Source: Anaerolineae bacterium
GTDB lineage: Bacteria > Chloroflexota > Anaerolineae > Aggregatilineales > Aggregatilineaceae
Assembly: GCA_016926875.1 (NCBI GenBank)
Contig: JAFGNU010000101.1
Location: 1 to 38,076 of the forward strand
Length of the DNA: 38,076 nt
Direction: 5' to 3'
In this document: piece after piece, positions 8,357 to 15,797 of the stretch
Layout: every line of letters starts with the position of its first letter
How positions within the stretch are numbered: the stretch's first letter is position 1
The notes under the pieces: model-generated
Told to the model about the DNA's origin: nothing
Databases searched by the model: none
The model's input: only the letters and a program-made list of their open reading frames with translations
Program-made: the position numbers and the translations under genes

Positions 8357-8385
8357 TTGACTGGTATTTTGCGCCGGGGTATAAT
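8357..8385 (+). promoter_or_regulatory. Sigma-70-type promoter for the DUF4388/GTPase unit
   Basis: TTGACT (8357-8362) and a perfect TATAAT (8380-8385) are separated by 17 bases, giving predicted initiation near 8392. This leaves a leader of about 75 bases before ATG 8466. The -10 is embedded in the 13-mer TATAATGCGCGCA, which also occurs at 8307-8319. The upstream copy lacks a good -35 and could be a second weaker start or an operator half. Confidence 0.7.
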
Positions 8386-8465
8386 GCGCGCACCTGTACA
8401 AGCTGTTGCACGACGTTGTCATTAGCGATTGTATTGAGATAAAACCCAGGGTAGGAAACTCGTAG

Positions 8466-9356
8466 ATGGCGTTTAAAGGGATACTGGCGGATTTTAGCGC
8501 GACTCAGATTCTCAATCTGATCAACCTGGCGCACAAAACAGGGACACTGCGCGTTTACAACCCGGTTGTCACCGATGAGTACATCACCGATGGCGCCGGG
8601 AATAAGCGCAAAAAAGTAGTACCGGGTGAAGAGCGCGTCAGCATCGCGTTTCGGGATGGCAAATTGATCCTGGCGACAATGGGCGCGCAAGACGGGCACC
8701 TGGCGAATGTGCTGCACAAAGCAGGCAAACTCAATGCCGAACAGGCACGTGTCATCCGCGAGCGCGGGGCGAAGTATTCCGATAAAGCGCTCGCGTTGAT
8801 GTTGATCAACGCCAACTATGTCACCAAAGCCGACGTGGTGCGCAGCATCCAGCGGCATACGCTCGATATTGTGTACGATCTGATGACCTGGACGCAGGAG
8901 CCGTTCGTGTTTGAGGAGAACGTGCTGCCGTCCACCGACCGGATTACCGTGCCGATTGATCTGAAAAACGTGATCATCGAAGGCACACGCCGGGCGCGCA
9001 AAGTCAAGCCGCTGGAAGAAGAACTGCCGAACCTGGATATGGCGCTCAAGTTCCCGGAGGCGCCGGGCGAAAAATTCCGGGGGATTCACCTGGGGGTTGA
9101 CGAATGGCACGTGGTGGCATTTATCAATCCGAAAAACTCGATGCGCCAGATCGCCAAAGCCTGTAATATGACCGATACCGAGATCCGCCAGGTAGTCTAT
9201 GGGCTGCTGCAAGCGGGGCTGGTGGAGCTGGTCAAGCCGCCGGGCATGAAAATGCCCCAACCGGTTGCCGCAGGCCGACGGTCGCCTGCTCATCCTTCAC
9301 AGACGATCAAGCCCAGTGTGGTTGAACGCCTGATCAATAAGATCAAGGATATGTAG
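8466..9356 (+). CDS. DUF4388 (PATAN-type) regulatory protein
   Basis: This 296-residue protein starts at ATG 8466 after a GTAGGAAA ribosome binding site. The N-terminus MAFKGILADFSATQILNLINLAHKTGTLRVYNP is the DUF4388/PATAN signature. The next strand, VSIAFRDGKLILATMG, fits the domain and is followed by a helical region. Residues about 195-265 (GVDEWHVVAFINPKNSMRQI, then an HTH-like ACNMTDTEIRQVVYGLLQAGLVEL) look like a winged-helix C-terminal domain. Such proteins are often regulators partnered with small Ras-like GTPases or two-component proteins in Chloroflexota, Deinococcota and Myxococcota. The next gene encodes such a GTPase. No enzymatic motif is present. A roadblock/MglB-like functional relation is inferred only from context. 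Confidence 0.82.
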   Translation: MAFKGILADFSATQILNLINLAHKTGTLRVYNPVVTDEYITDGAGNKRKKVVPGEERVSIAFRDGKLILATMGAQDGHLANVLHKAGKLNAEQARVIRERGAKYSDKALALMLINANYVTKADVVRSIQRHTLDIVYDLMTWTQEPFVFEENVLPSTDRITVPIDLKNVIIEGTRRARKVKPLEEELPNLDMALKFPEAPGEKFRGIHLGVDEWHVVAFINPKNSMRQIAKACNMTDTEIRQVVYGLLQAGLVELVKPPGMKMPQPVAAGRRSPAHPSQTIKPSVVERLINKIKDM

Positions 9357-9378
9357 CACGTACCTGTAATCTCAAACC

Positions 9379-9394
9379 CCTGCCCTCTGGCAGG
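9379..9394 (+). other. Short GC-rich hairpin between DUF4388 and GTPase genes
   Basis: CCTGCC and GGCAGG form a perfect 6-bp stem with a four-base CTCT loop. No T run follows, so it is not a convincing intrinsic terminator. It could stabilise the upstream message or reduce read-through. Confidence 0.35.
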
Positions 9395-9435
9395 TCGCGA
9401 TTATCTTGTATTATTACGGAAGAGTGAGATCGACC

Positions 9436-9978
9436 ATGCCCATGCAAACCGTAAAAATGGTCATCACGGGCCCCTTTAGCGCGGGCAAGACCGAATTTAT
9501 CCGTTCGATCAGCGAAATCGATGTGGTCAGCACCGACGAAACGATTTCGTCTGATTCGGCAGAATACGGCACCAAAGCACAAACTACCGTCGCGATGGAC
9601 TTTGGCCGTATCACCGTTGATGACGACCTGGTGCTGTACCTGTTCGGCACGCCCGGCCAACGCCGGTTCGATTTCATGTGGGAGATTCTGGCTGAAGGGA
9701 TGTTGGGCTTTGTCGTGATGGTAGACAGCGCCAAACCCGAAACCTTCCGCGAGGCGAAAAGCATCCTCGAAACGTTCCGTGCTTATGCGCCCACCCCCTA
9801 CGTGGTGGCGGCCAACAAGCAGGATAATCCTGAGGCCTGGACGCCGGAAGATCTGCGTATTGCGCTGCGGATCGAAGAGAGTGTCAAGCTGCTGCCTTGC
9901 GTCGCTACCGAGAAAGAAAGTGTCAAAAACGTCCTGCTGGAACTGTTGTATTCCATCCTCGAAGAGATGGAAACCTGA
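9436..9978 (+). CDS. Small Ras-like GTPase (MglA/Rup-type)
   Basis: This protein has 180 residues from ATG 9436; an upstream TTG in frame gives a Tyr-rich extension and is less likely. The P-loop GPFSAGKT occupies residues 12-19. The G3 region reads LYLFGTPGQRRF (Gly71-Gln75), where the usual DxxG aspartate is replaced, as in many bacterial MglA-like and Rup GTPases. The guanine-specificity motif NKQD is at 127-130. Small GTPases of this type act as cytoplasmic switches for polarity and motility (MglA) or as poorly characterised signalling modules beside DUF4388 and roadblock proteins. The gene sits between the DUF4388 gene and an alpha/beta hydrolase on the same strand, consistent with one regulatory unit. 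It is followed by a strong hairpin. Confidence 0.88.
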   Translation: MPMQTVKMVITGPFSAGKTEFIRSISEIDVVSTDETISSDSAEYGTKAQTTVAMDFGRITVDDDLVLYLFGTPGQRRFDFMWEILAEGMLGFVVMVDSAKPETFREAKSILETFRAYAPTPYVVAANKQDNPEAWTPEDLRIALRIEESVKLLPCVATEKESVKNVLLELLYSILEEMET

Positions 9979-9994
9979 GCGCCAGTCTGTTGAA

Positions 9995-10022
9995 CCCTCC
10001 GGCAGCACAACCCGCCGGAGGG
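9995..10022 (+). terminator. Strong hairpin after GTPase gene (terminator-like, no U-tract)
   Basis: CCCTCCGGC (9995-10003) and GCCGGAGGG (10014-10022) form a perfect 9-bp stem with a ten-base loop, 17 bases after the GTPase stop. A T run is missing, so termination may be partial or factor-assisted. The downstream hydrolase gene has its own good ribosome binding site. Confidence 0.45.
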
Positions 10023-10095
10023 ACGCCTATCTGGGCACATCACCCTCATTTGCAGCGTCAGACAGTCTGCATGCAGTCTGGAGGTAACACCAGAC

Positions 10096-10917
10096 GTGCC
10101 GTCACTTGTCACTGAGCCGGGAATTATCCACTATGAAACCTACGGGCGCGGGCGGCCCGTGCTGTTGCTGCACGGCTGGCTGGGGTCGTGGGCGCTGTGG
10201 CGCGATACGATTGAAGTGCTGGGGCGCGAGTTTCGGACTTATGCGCTGGACTTTTTCGGCTTTGGCGAATCGGGGGTTGTTTCCGGCGCGGACGAAGAAG
10301 AAGCGCTGCGGCGCAATGCCTTCACCGTCCCGACCTATGTCGAGATGGTTAGCCAGTTTATGGATCGTTTGGGGATCACCAAGGCACCGCTGATCGGGCA
10401 CTCGATGGGCGGCACCGTCTCACTCAGTACGGCGATCAAATATCCTGAAAAAGTTGTGAAAACCTGCGTCATCGGCTCCCCGATCAACGGCACGTCGCTG
10501 AACCTCCTGCTCAAGATGTCCGGCTACCCGACGCTGGCGTCAGTTTTCTGGCTGTTTGGCGGCAGGGGACTGTTGTTGTTCTTGAGCCTGTACAGCTATT
10601 TTATGGCGAAAGATGGGCGCGCCATGTCGCGCATGATCACCAAGGACGTGTCGAAGATCAGCATGGAGTCGTTTTTCCAGAGCATCGGCACGCTGCGGCA
10701 AACAGACCTGCGCCCCGATCTGTGTCATATTCACGTGCCCACGATGGGCATGTACGGCAAGCGTGACATTATCGTCCGGCCTACCGAAAGCGAGACGCTC
10801 AAGCTGGGCGTGCCCCATGCCCAGATCGAATGGTTCCCGGATGCCGGGCACTTTATTATGATGGATTCTCCAGAGCGGTTTATCTCCACGCTGCGTGACT
10901 TTCTGCTTTACGGCTGA
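10096..10917 (+). CDS. Alpha/beta-fold hydrolase with complete catalytic triad
   Basis: This 273-residue protein starts at GTG 10096, with GGAGG at 10080-10084. The fold is seen in RPVLLLHGWLGSW (oxyanion-hole HGW, residues 26-28), RTYALDFFGFGESG, the nucleophile elbow GHSMGG with Ser103, a late YGKRDIIV (acid candidate) and PDAGHFIMMDSPERF (catalytic His). A lid region lies around residues 120-200. Substrate cannot be deduced. It is clearly paralogous to the protein encoded at 29624-30928, sharing HYE..GRGRPV.L.HGWLGSW and RTYALD..GFG.SG. Both hydrolases sit beside signalling genes, reminiscent of RsbQ-type hydrolases that serve sensor proteins, but this is inference. Just upstream, CAGTCTG is repeated twice around a TGCATGCA palindrome (10063-10080). 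Confidence 0.85.
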   Translation: MPSLVTEPGIIHYETYGRGRPVLLLHGWLGSWALWRDTIEVLGREFRTYALDFFGFGESGVVSGADEEEALRRNAFTVPTYVEMVSQFMDRLGITKAPLIGHSMGGTVSLSTAIKYPEKVVKTCVIGSPINGTSLNLLLKMSGYPTLASVFWLFGGRGLLLFLSLYSYFMAKDGRAMSRMITKDVSKISMESFFQSIGTLRQTDLRPDLCHIHVPTMGMYGKRDIIVRPTESETLKLGVPHAQIEWFPDAGHFIMMDSPERFISTLRDFLLYG

Positions 10918-10919
10918 AC

Positions 10920-10948
10920 TTGCCGGTCTTCCCTGGATGCGCGATACT
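10920..10948 (+). promoter_or_regulatory. Candidate promoter upstream of beta-helix gene
   Basis: TTGCCG (10920-10925) and GATACT (10943-10948) are 17 bases apart, each matching four of six consensus positions. They lie about 65 bases ahead of ATG 11016 in an AT-rich gap. Confidence 0.4.
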
Positions 10949-11015
10949 AAACATAAACGTAGAATAGAGTGATAGTTATATCGGTCGCGCACGGTTAACC
11001 GGGCAAGGGAAGGCT

Positions 11016-12383
11016 ATGCGCAAATTTACCATTGAAGACAATCACCTGATATTCCCGTTCAACGAGCCTGCCCGCGATCTGAGCATTCTCAACAAGCCGT
11101 TGAAAATGCATCACGCGGACATCCTGGACGAGGTGATCGGTCCTACACCCGCCGAGCTGGCGATTGAATCGGTGCATGACCTGCCGGATGTCGCCCCCGA
11201 AGGCGGCGAGATCGTGGTCTACCGCGACAACCTGTATTTTGACATCGAGTTCTTCAGTGAGTTTTTTGAACAGGCGCGGTCCAGCCGGTTGCCCAGCCGG
11301 GCGGTGCTGCCCGCCACCGATGCCGCGTGGGTCAAATACGCGGTGCCCCTGTCGCGCCTGGCGCCGGTCACGGATATGCACGGGCGCCCGCTGTATTACC
11401 CGCTCGACCTGTGGTACTTCCCGAACGGGTATGTCGCGCGGCCCCAGTGGCGCGAGGTGCCGGTTTTCAGCGATTGTAAAGAGAAGGGCTACTACAACGT
11501 GCCCGACTCGATGAGCAATATCAAGCCCAGTTTTGAGGAAGGCGAAACCCGGCGCGACCTTGACCTGACGCACCTGCTGACCGAGCGCTCGTGCCTGTCG
11601 ATTGATAGCTGGGTGCATGTTTACTTTGCCAACGTGATTCTTGGCGTATTTTCGCGCGGCAGCCGGTTTGAGGAATACCTCTCGCAGCACAACCTGTTTG
11701 CGCTGCGCGTGCTGTGGCGGGCCATCCTGGAACAAAAGCAGGTGCTGTCGTGCTCCAAGCTGGTCCAGATTGGCGAGGGGACGATTATCGACCCGTCGGC
11801 GGTGATCCTGGGACCAACAACCATCGGGCGCGGGTGCTATATCGGGCCGGGCGTGGTGATCGACAACAGCGTGATCGGCGATCATGTCAACATAGCGCAG
11901 GGCTGCCAGTTGATGCTGAGCGTGGTTGGCAACAACTGCTTTTTGCCGTTCCGGGCCGCGCTGTTTATGAGCGCTTTAATGGAATATACCATCGTGGCGC
12001 AGAACACCTGCGTCCAGATGTGTGTGGTGGGGCGCAACAGCTTTTTGGGCGCGGGCACTACCTTCACAGACTTCAACCTGCTGCCTGCGCCGCTGCGCGC
12101 GCTGGATGCGCGTGGCGACCTGGCAGATACCGGCCAGCCGGTGTTGGGCGGCTGCGTGGGCCATAACGTCCGGATCGGGTCGGGGATCGTGCTGATGCCC
12201 GCCCGTGTGATCGAGTCCGATGTGATCCTGTTTGCCTCGCCGGAGCGGCGCGTGATCGCCAAAAACATCCGGTACGAGGAGAGCGATCACCACAAGGTCC
12301 GCGCGTCGATTGCCAAGCTGCACAAGCGGCGGTATCCCCGCATCGCCGAATCTGAAGAAGCGTTCCTGGAAGATTGGGAGTAA
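11016..12383 (+). CDS. Left-handed beta-helix (hexapeptide-repeat) protein, nucleotidyl/acyltransferase-like
   Basis: This 455-residue protein starts at ATG 11016 behind a purine-rich AAGGGAAGG. The N-terminal half (1 to about 245) contains a hydrophilic domain with no clear nucleotidyltransferase GxGTR motif. From about residue 250 hexapeptide repeats of the [LIV]-G-x-x-x-x type are obvious: VQIGEGTIIDPSAVILGPTT, IGRGCYIGPGVVIDNSVIGD, and HNVRIGSGIVLMPARVI. This is the LbH fold of sugar-nucleotide acyltransferases and GlmU-like enzymes. An unusual interruption (NCFLPFRAALFMSALMEYTIVAQNTCVQM) breaks the regular coils. A sugar-modifying role fits the neighbouring glycosyltransferases, but the reaction is not known. 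Some members of this pattern act as scaffolds rather than transferases. Confidence 0.72.
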   Translation: MRKFTIEDNHLIFPFNEPARDLSILNKPLKMHHADILDEVIGPTPAELAIESVHDLPDVAPEGGEIVVYRDNLYFDIEFFSEFFEQARSSRLPSRAVLPATDAAWVKYAVPLSRLAPVTDMHGRPLYYPLDLWYFPNGYVARPQWREVPVFSDCKEKGYYNVPDSMSNIKPSFEEGETRRDLDLTHLLTERSCLSIDSWVHVYFANVILGVFSRGSRFEEYLSQHNLFALRVLWRAILEQKQVLSCSKLVQIGEGTIIDPSAVILGPTTIGRGCYIGPGVVIDNSVIGDHVNIAQGCQLMLSVVGNNCFLPFRAALFMSALMEYTIVAQNTCVQMCVVGRNSFLGAGTTFTDFNLLPAPLRALDARGDLADTGQPVLGGCVGHNVRIGSGIVLMPARVIESDVILFASPERRVIAKNIRYEESDHHKVRASIAKLHKRRYPRIAESEEAFLEDWE

Positions 12384-12442
12384 TCCTGGCCGGAGACAGC
12401 CTGTAACCGGGTGAGAGCATCACATCCCGGCTGGGTGCAGTT

Positions 12443-13633
12443 ATGCTAGCGACTGATCCCGTTGATGACCTGACGATACTGGCCCGCAGATCGGCCCGCG
12501 ACCTGATTCCGGGGCGCTATTACCCGCTTTTTCTAACGCTGGTCTTTCTCACCAGCCTGGCAATCGCCTACCTCTTTGTGCCGGTCATCAACCATGACGA
12601 CTGGGTGCGCACTGCTCAAAACCTGCGCTATATGTGGCGCGGGCAGGACGCCTACCTGGACCCCTGGCCGGACGATTTCCAGATCGACCAGGATTTGCAG
12701 GCATACGATATTCCATTTTGGGGTTCGATAGGCTATTCGCCCTGGATGATGTTTTATTTCGGCGTATTGATCTATGCCACGGCGCGGGTTGTTATTGCGC
12801 TGAATGTCGCGTGCTGGATGGTGATCATACTGGACAGCGGGCGGCCTGCCGCGCTGATCCTGATCCTGCACCCGGCGTTTATCATGCTGTGGGCGTCGGC
12901 TAATATCGGGTTCCTGGTCAACGGGGTAGGGCTGTGGTTGATCTGCCGGGATGTGCGTGGGTGGCGGCGCGGTACGGTGCTGATGCTGATTGCCATCAAG
13001 CCGCAGGTGATGCCCCTGCTGCTGGTGCTGGAAGGGCTGCGCACGCTGTGGGAACGCGACTGGGAGGCCGTGCTGACGATGGCCGGTATCTTTGCGGTGT
13101 CGGTGAGCCTGTTTCCGACATGGCTGTTTGACACACTGCCTACCTATTTGAGCGGGATCGGGGGCGGGGGTGTGACCACGTCCGATCGCACGCTGGCGGG
13201 ATACTCGTTTTCGGTATTTGGCGCGTGGGGCGCTGGGGCGGCGCTGGCGGTGACGGCGTTCATTTTGCTGTGTATGCGGCGGCGGCTGACCGAGTGGCGG
13301 ACGCTGGCCGTGCTGCTGGGGTTCGCCTGGACGCCCTATGTCAACCTGTACAGCTTTGCCGTGCTGCTGATCCTGTTCCGCAAGGCTCCTGCGTGGCGCG
13401 TGCTGCTCTACCTGGTGATCGGGTTCGGGATCGGGCAGTACGCATTTGTCGAGTTTCATACCCGCGAACGGATCGGTACGCTGGTCTTTTTGCTGGCAGC
13501 GGCAGCGCTCACCGCCCCGGAGCCGGATCAAACCGAAGAAGCCATCGCTGCCCGGCGGCACGAGCCGATCTTTCCCCCGGTGCGGGCGCTGGTTCGCTGG
13601 CGGGCGCAGAACCGCGCGGTCAGGGATGCTTAG
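12443..13633 (+). CDS. Polytopic membrane protein, GT87/DUF2029-like mannosyltransferase candidate
   Basis: This 396-residue protein starts at ATG 12443, 59 bases after the beta-helix gene. About ten hydrophobic segments are present (YPLFLTLVFLTSLAIAYLFV, FGVLIYATARVVIALNVACW and so on). Between helices 1 and 2 the motif NLRYMWRGQDAYLDPW resembles the G-x-D-x-Y loop of GT87 polyprenyl-phosphate-mannose-dependent transferases. The later AIKPQVMPLLLVLEGLR has the family's conserved KPQ. The C-terminal 40 residues are soluble and basic. It probably transfers a sugar from a lipid-phosphate carrier on the outer membrane face. The adjacent GT2 enzyme on the opposite strand could make that donor. 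The stop overlaps that of the GT2 gene by four bases. Confidence 0.65.
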   Translation: MLATDPVDDLTILARRSARDLIPGRYYPLFLTLVFLTSLAIAYLFVPVINHDDWVRTAQNLRYMWRGQDAYLDPWPDDFQIDQDLQAYDIPFWGSIGYSPWMMFYFGVLIYATARVVIALNVACWMVIILDSGRPAALILILHPAFIMLWASANIGFLVNGVGLWLICRDVRGWRRGTVLMLIAIKPQVMPLLLVLEGLRTLWERDWEAVLTMAGIFAVSVSLFPTWLFDTLPTYLSGIGGGGVTTSDRTLAGYSFSVFGAWGAGAALAVTAFILLCMRRRLTEWRTLAVLLGFAWTPYVNLYSFAVLLILFRKAPAWRVLLYLVIGFGIGQYAFVEFHTRERIGTLVFLLAAAALTAPEPDQTEEAIAARRHEPIFPPVRALVRWRAQNRAVRDA

Positions 13634-14559
13634 AACGTATCCTCGAACTGCTCTTTACGCAGCGCGGCCACCTGGTCGGCCAGCAGCCCTACCAGGAAGA
13701 TCAGCAGGCCGGTGATCAACAGCAGCAGCGCCGCAACGGTCAGCCCTTGCCGGGCGATCAGGTAAGGAATCGCCCATACAGTCCCCGCAGTGAACAGGAT
13801 CGCGCTGATCGGCAGGAAAATACGCAGCGGCGCGAGCAGCATCGACAGTCGCAGGATCAGCAGGATGGTATCAAACCCGGTGCGCAGCGAGACGGTGCTT
13901 TTGCCCTGGCGCGGCTGCACCCGGATCGGCGTGTAACCGACGGCATACCCGCGATTGAGCAGTACCAGCGTGCTCGTCGTGCTGAACGAAAACCCATCCG
14001 GGCACAGGTGCAGGTAGCGCCGGATCACATCCGAATGAAATACACGCAGCCCGGAGTTCAGATCGGGGATGTGCTCTTGCGCCAGGAAGTTTGCCATGAT
14101 GCCCAACAACCACTTGCCCGGCATACGCCACAACGGGCTGTGGACCAGTCCCATTCGCTGCCCGATAATCATGTCGTGGCTGCCTGCCTGGGGCAGCAGC
14201 GTCAGCAGTTGGTCGACCGTGTGCTGGCCGTCGGAGTCCATGCTGGCGACGAGCGGGGCGCGGGCGTGTCGGAAGCCGGTCTTGAGTGCAGCGCCATATC
14301 CCCGGTTGCGCCGGTGATGGATCGGGCGCAGGGTGGCCGGGTGTTCGCTTGCGATGGCATCGACCAGGTCGCCGGTGCCGTCCGTTGAGCCATCATCGAT
14401 CACCAGCACTTCCCAGTTCCGCGCCGCAGCTTCGGGCAGCAGGGATTCCAACACCGGGCGCAGCCCGTCGACCTCGTTATAGGCGGGCAGTACAACGCTC
14501 AGCGCCGGGGATGTTGTATCATGTAAGGAACCGGGTGGAGTATGTGGTTGCACGGTCAT
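13630..14559 (-). CDS. GT2 glycosyltransferase, dolichyl/polyprenyl-phosphate mannose synthase-like, with two C-terminal TM helices
   Basis: This protein has 309 residues from ATG 14559. The GT-A fold is recognisable in LSVVLPAYNEVDGL, VLVIDDGSTDGTG (Asp55/Asp56), GYGAALKTGF, MDSDGQH (metal-binding D108-x-D110) and DLNSGLRVFH. The late GKSTVS region is typical of DPM1-type enzymes. Two hydrophobic helices follow (LPISAILFTAGTVWAIPYLIA and LTVAALLLLITGLLIFLVGLLA), as in membrane-anchored polyprenyl-phosphate hexosyltransferases. It would transfer a hexose from a nucleotide sugar to polyprenyl phosphate on the cytoplasmic face. Its neighbours are a GT87-like protein and a flippase-like protein, so lipid-linked sugar synthesis, flipping and use may be grouped here. 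Confidence 0.88.
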   Translation of the reverse strand: MTVQPHTPPGSLHDTTSPALSVVLPAYNEVDGLRPVLESLLPEAAARNWEVLVIDDGSTDGTGDLVDAIASEHPATLRPIHHRRNRGYGAALKTGFRHARAPLVASMDSDGQHTVDQLLTLLPQAGSHDMIIGQRMGLVHSPLWRMPGKWLLGIMANFLAQEHIPDLNSGLRVFHSDVIRRYLHLCPDGFSFSTTSTLVLLNRGYAVGYTPIRVQPRQGKSTVSLRTGFDTILLILRLSMLLAPLRIFLPISAILFTAGTVWAIPYLIARQGLTVAALLLLITGLLIFLVGLLADQVAALRKEQFEDTF

Positions 14560-14614
14560 CTTGAGACATATCCTGCTTGATCAGCATAGATGGCATATCC
14601 GCCGCAATACCAGT

Positions 14615-14623
14615 AGTATAGCA
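14615..14623 (-). promoter_or_regulatory. Extended -10 promoter candidate for GT2 gene
   Basis: Read on the minus strand the bases give TGCTATACT, an extended -10 element, 56 bases upstream of ATG 14559. No good -35 is found at standard spacing. The region also lies ahead of the divergent plus-strand gene at 14687. Confidence 0.35.
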
Positions 14624-14686
14624 CCCGGCCACAACACAGCAGTACAATCCATAGTGGGGTTATGGGATGGACTTCAGGAGCAAGTT

Positions 14687-15739
14687 ATGGGCAATTCCCT
14701 TTACCAGCAGGCTGAGCCATCTGTCACCGTTGGCAAACAGCTTCCACGCAAAAGCCGCAGGCAGCGAGCGGCGGGTTGTATTCTGCGTCGCAAAAAACTG
14801 CTGGCGAACATAGCGCAGGCTGTTTTTCTGGTGATCATCCTGGGTTTCCTGGGGCAGTCGATCATTGCGCACTGGGAAACCGTGCGCCGTTCGGCGGTGC
14901 AGATGGAATGGAGCAACTTTGCGCTGGCAGTCGGGTTGTGGGCTGCGACGCTGCCGGTGCTGTCCGTGCCAACCTATATCGCCGTGCGCACGATGATCGG
15001 GCCTATAGCGTTCCGTGATACAACGGCTATGTTTTTTGTGTCGCAGGCGGCCAAGTACCTGCCCGGCGGGTTGTGGGTGGTGCCTGGACGGATGCTGCTC
15101 TACCAGCAGCGCCTGAAGATCGGGACTTTTCAAGGCGGAATGTCGGTCATCTGGGAGTCGATCACGCTGGGAACAGGTGCGCTGATCGTGATGACGTTGT
15201 GGGCGCCGCTGCCCAATGACGCGGTGTTTTTACCGGTGCTCTATGCGGGCATCCTGGGAGTGCTGGCCGTGGGTATGCTGTGGTTTCGGCGCGCGGTTAC
15301 CTGCCACACGGTTGAGCGCAGGCTGACATTTGTGACCCGCCTGACCGGCATCCAGGACAATTATACGCCCCTCAAACCGCGAGCCTTGATTGGCATGGCG
15401 TTGGGCGCTACCCTGTTCTGGGTGCTGACCGGTGTTGCGTTTTACACGCTGCTCAGCGCAGTGCCGGGCGCCGAATCATCGATCTCGCTGTACGAGGCTG
15501 CCGGTGTGTATGCCTGCGCCTGGCTGACAGGGTTTCTGGCGATTATTTTTCCTGCCGGGTTGGGCGTGCGCGAAACGATGCTGGCCTATTTGCTGACACA
15601 TTGGTACGATCCGGGGCGGGCAGTGTTTGCGGCGATGCTGATGCGCCTGTGGTGCTTGCTGGGTGAGGTAGCCTGGATTTTGGTTGGATTGGTCATGCTG
15701 CATTTTATGCCGGTGCGCGCGGAACCGGAAGACGATTAA
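14687..15739 (+). CDS. Flippase-like / lysylphosphatidylglycerol synthase TM-domain (UPF0104) membrane protein
   Basis: This protein has 350 residues from ATG 14687, chosen for the AGGAG at 14676-14680. The open frame reaches back to 14561 without such a site. A basic N-terminus (KQLPRKSRRQR) precedes the first TM helix AQAVFLVIILGFLGQSIIAHW. The signature SQAAKYLPGGLWVVPGRMLLYQQ is the conserved loop of the LPG_synthase_TM family. GLGVRETMLAYLL near the C-terminus is the second signature (PgGlGvrE). About eight membrane segments are present. Members include MprF flippase domains and AglD-type proteins in glycan assembly. A role in moving a lipid-linked intermediate fits the flanking glycosyltransferases, but the substrate is not shown. 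Confidence 0.8.
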   Translation: MGNSLYQQAEPSVTVGKQLPRKSRRQRAAGCILRRKKLLANIAQAVFLVIILGFLGQSIIAHWETVRRSAVQMEWSNFALAVGLWAATLPVLSVPTYIAVRTMIGPIAFRDTTAMFFVSQAAKYLPGGLWVVPGRMLLYQQRLKIGTFQGGMSVIWESITLGTGALIVMTLWAPLPNDAVFLPVLYAGILGVLAVGMLWFRRAVTCHTVERRLTFVTRLTGIQDNYTPLKPRALIGMALGATLFWVLTGVAFYTLLSAVPGAESSISLYEAAGVYACAWLTGFLAIIFPAGLGVRETMLAYLLTHWYDPGRAVFAAMLMRLWCLLGEVAWILVGLVMLHFMPVRAEPEDD

Positions 15740-15797
15740 CAACAGGCGGGCCAGGAGGCTCGCCTGATTTGACCTGGGAGGTAAGCAGTAGAACTAC

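Noticed and set aside
10063..10080. CAGTCTG direct repeats and TGCATGCA palindrome before the hydrolase
   Set aside because: Could be an operator, but it lies so close to the ribosome binding site, without an identified promoter or regulator, that no regulatory site is claimed.
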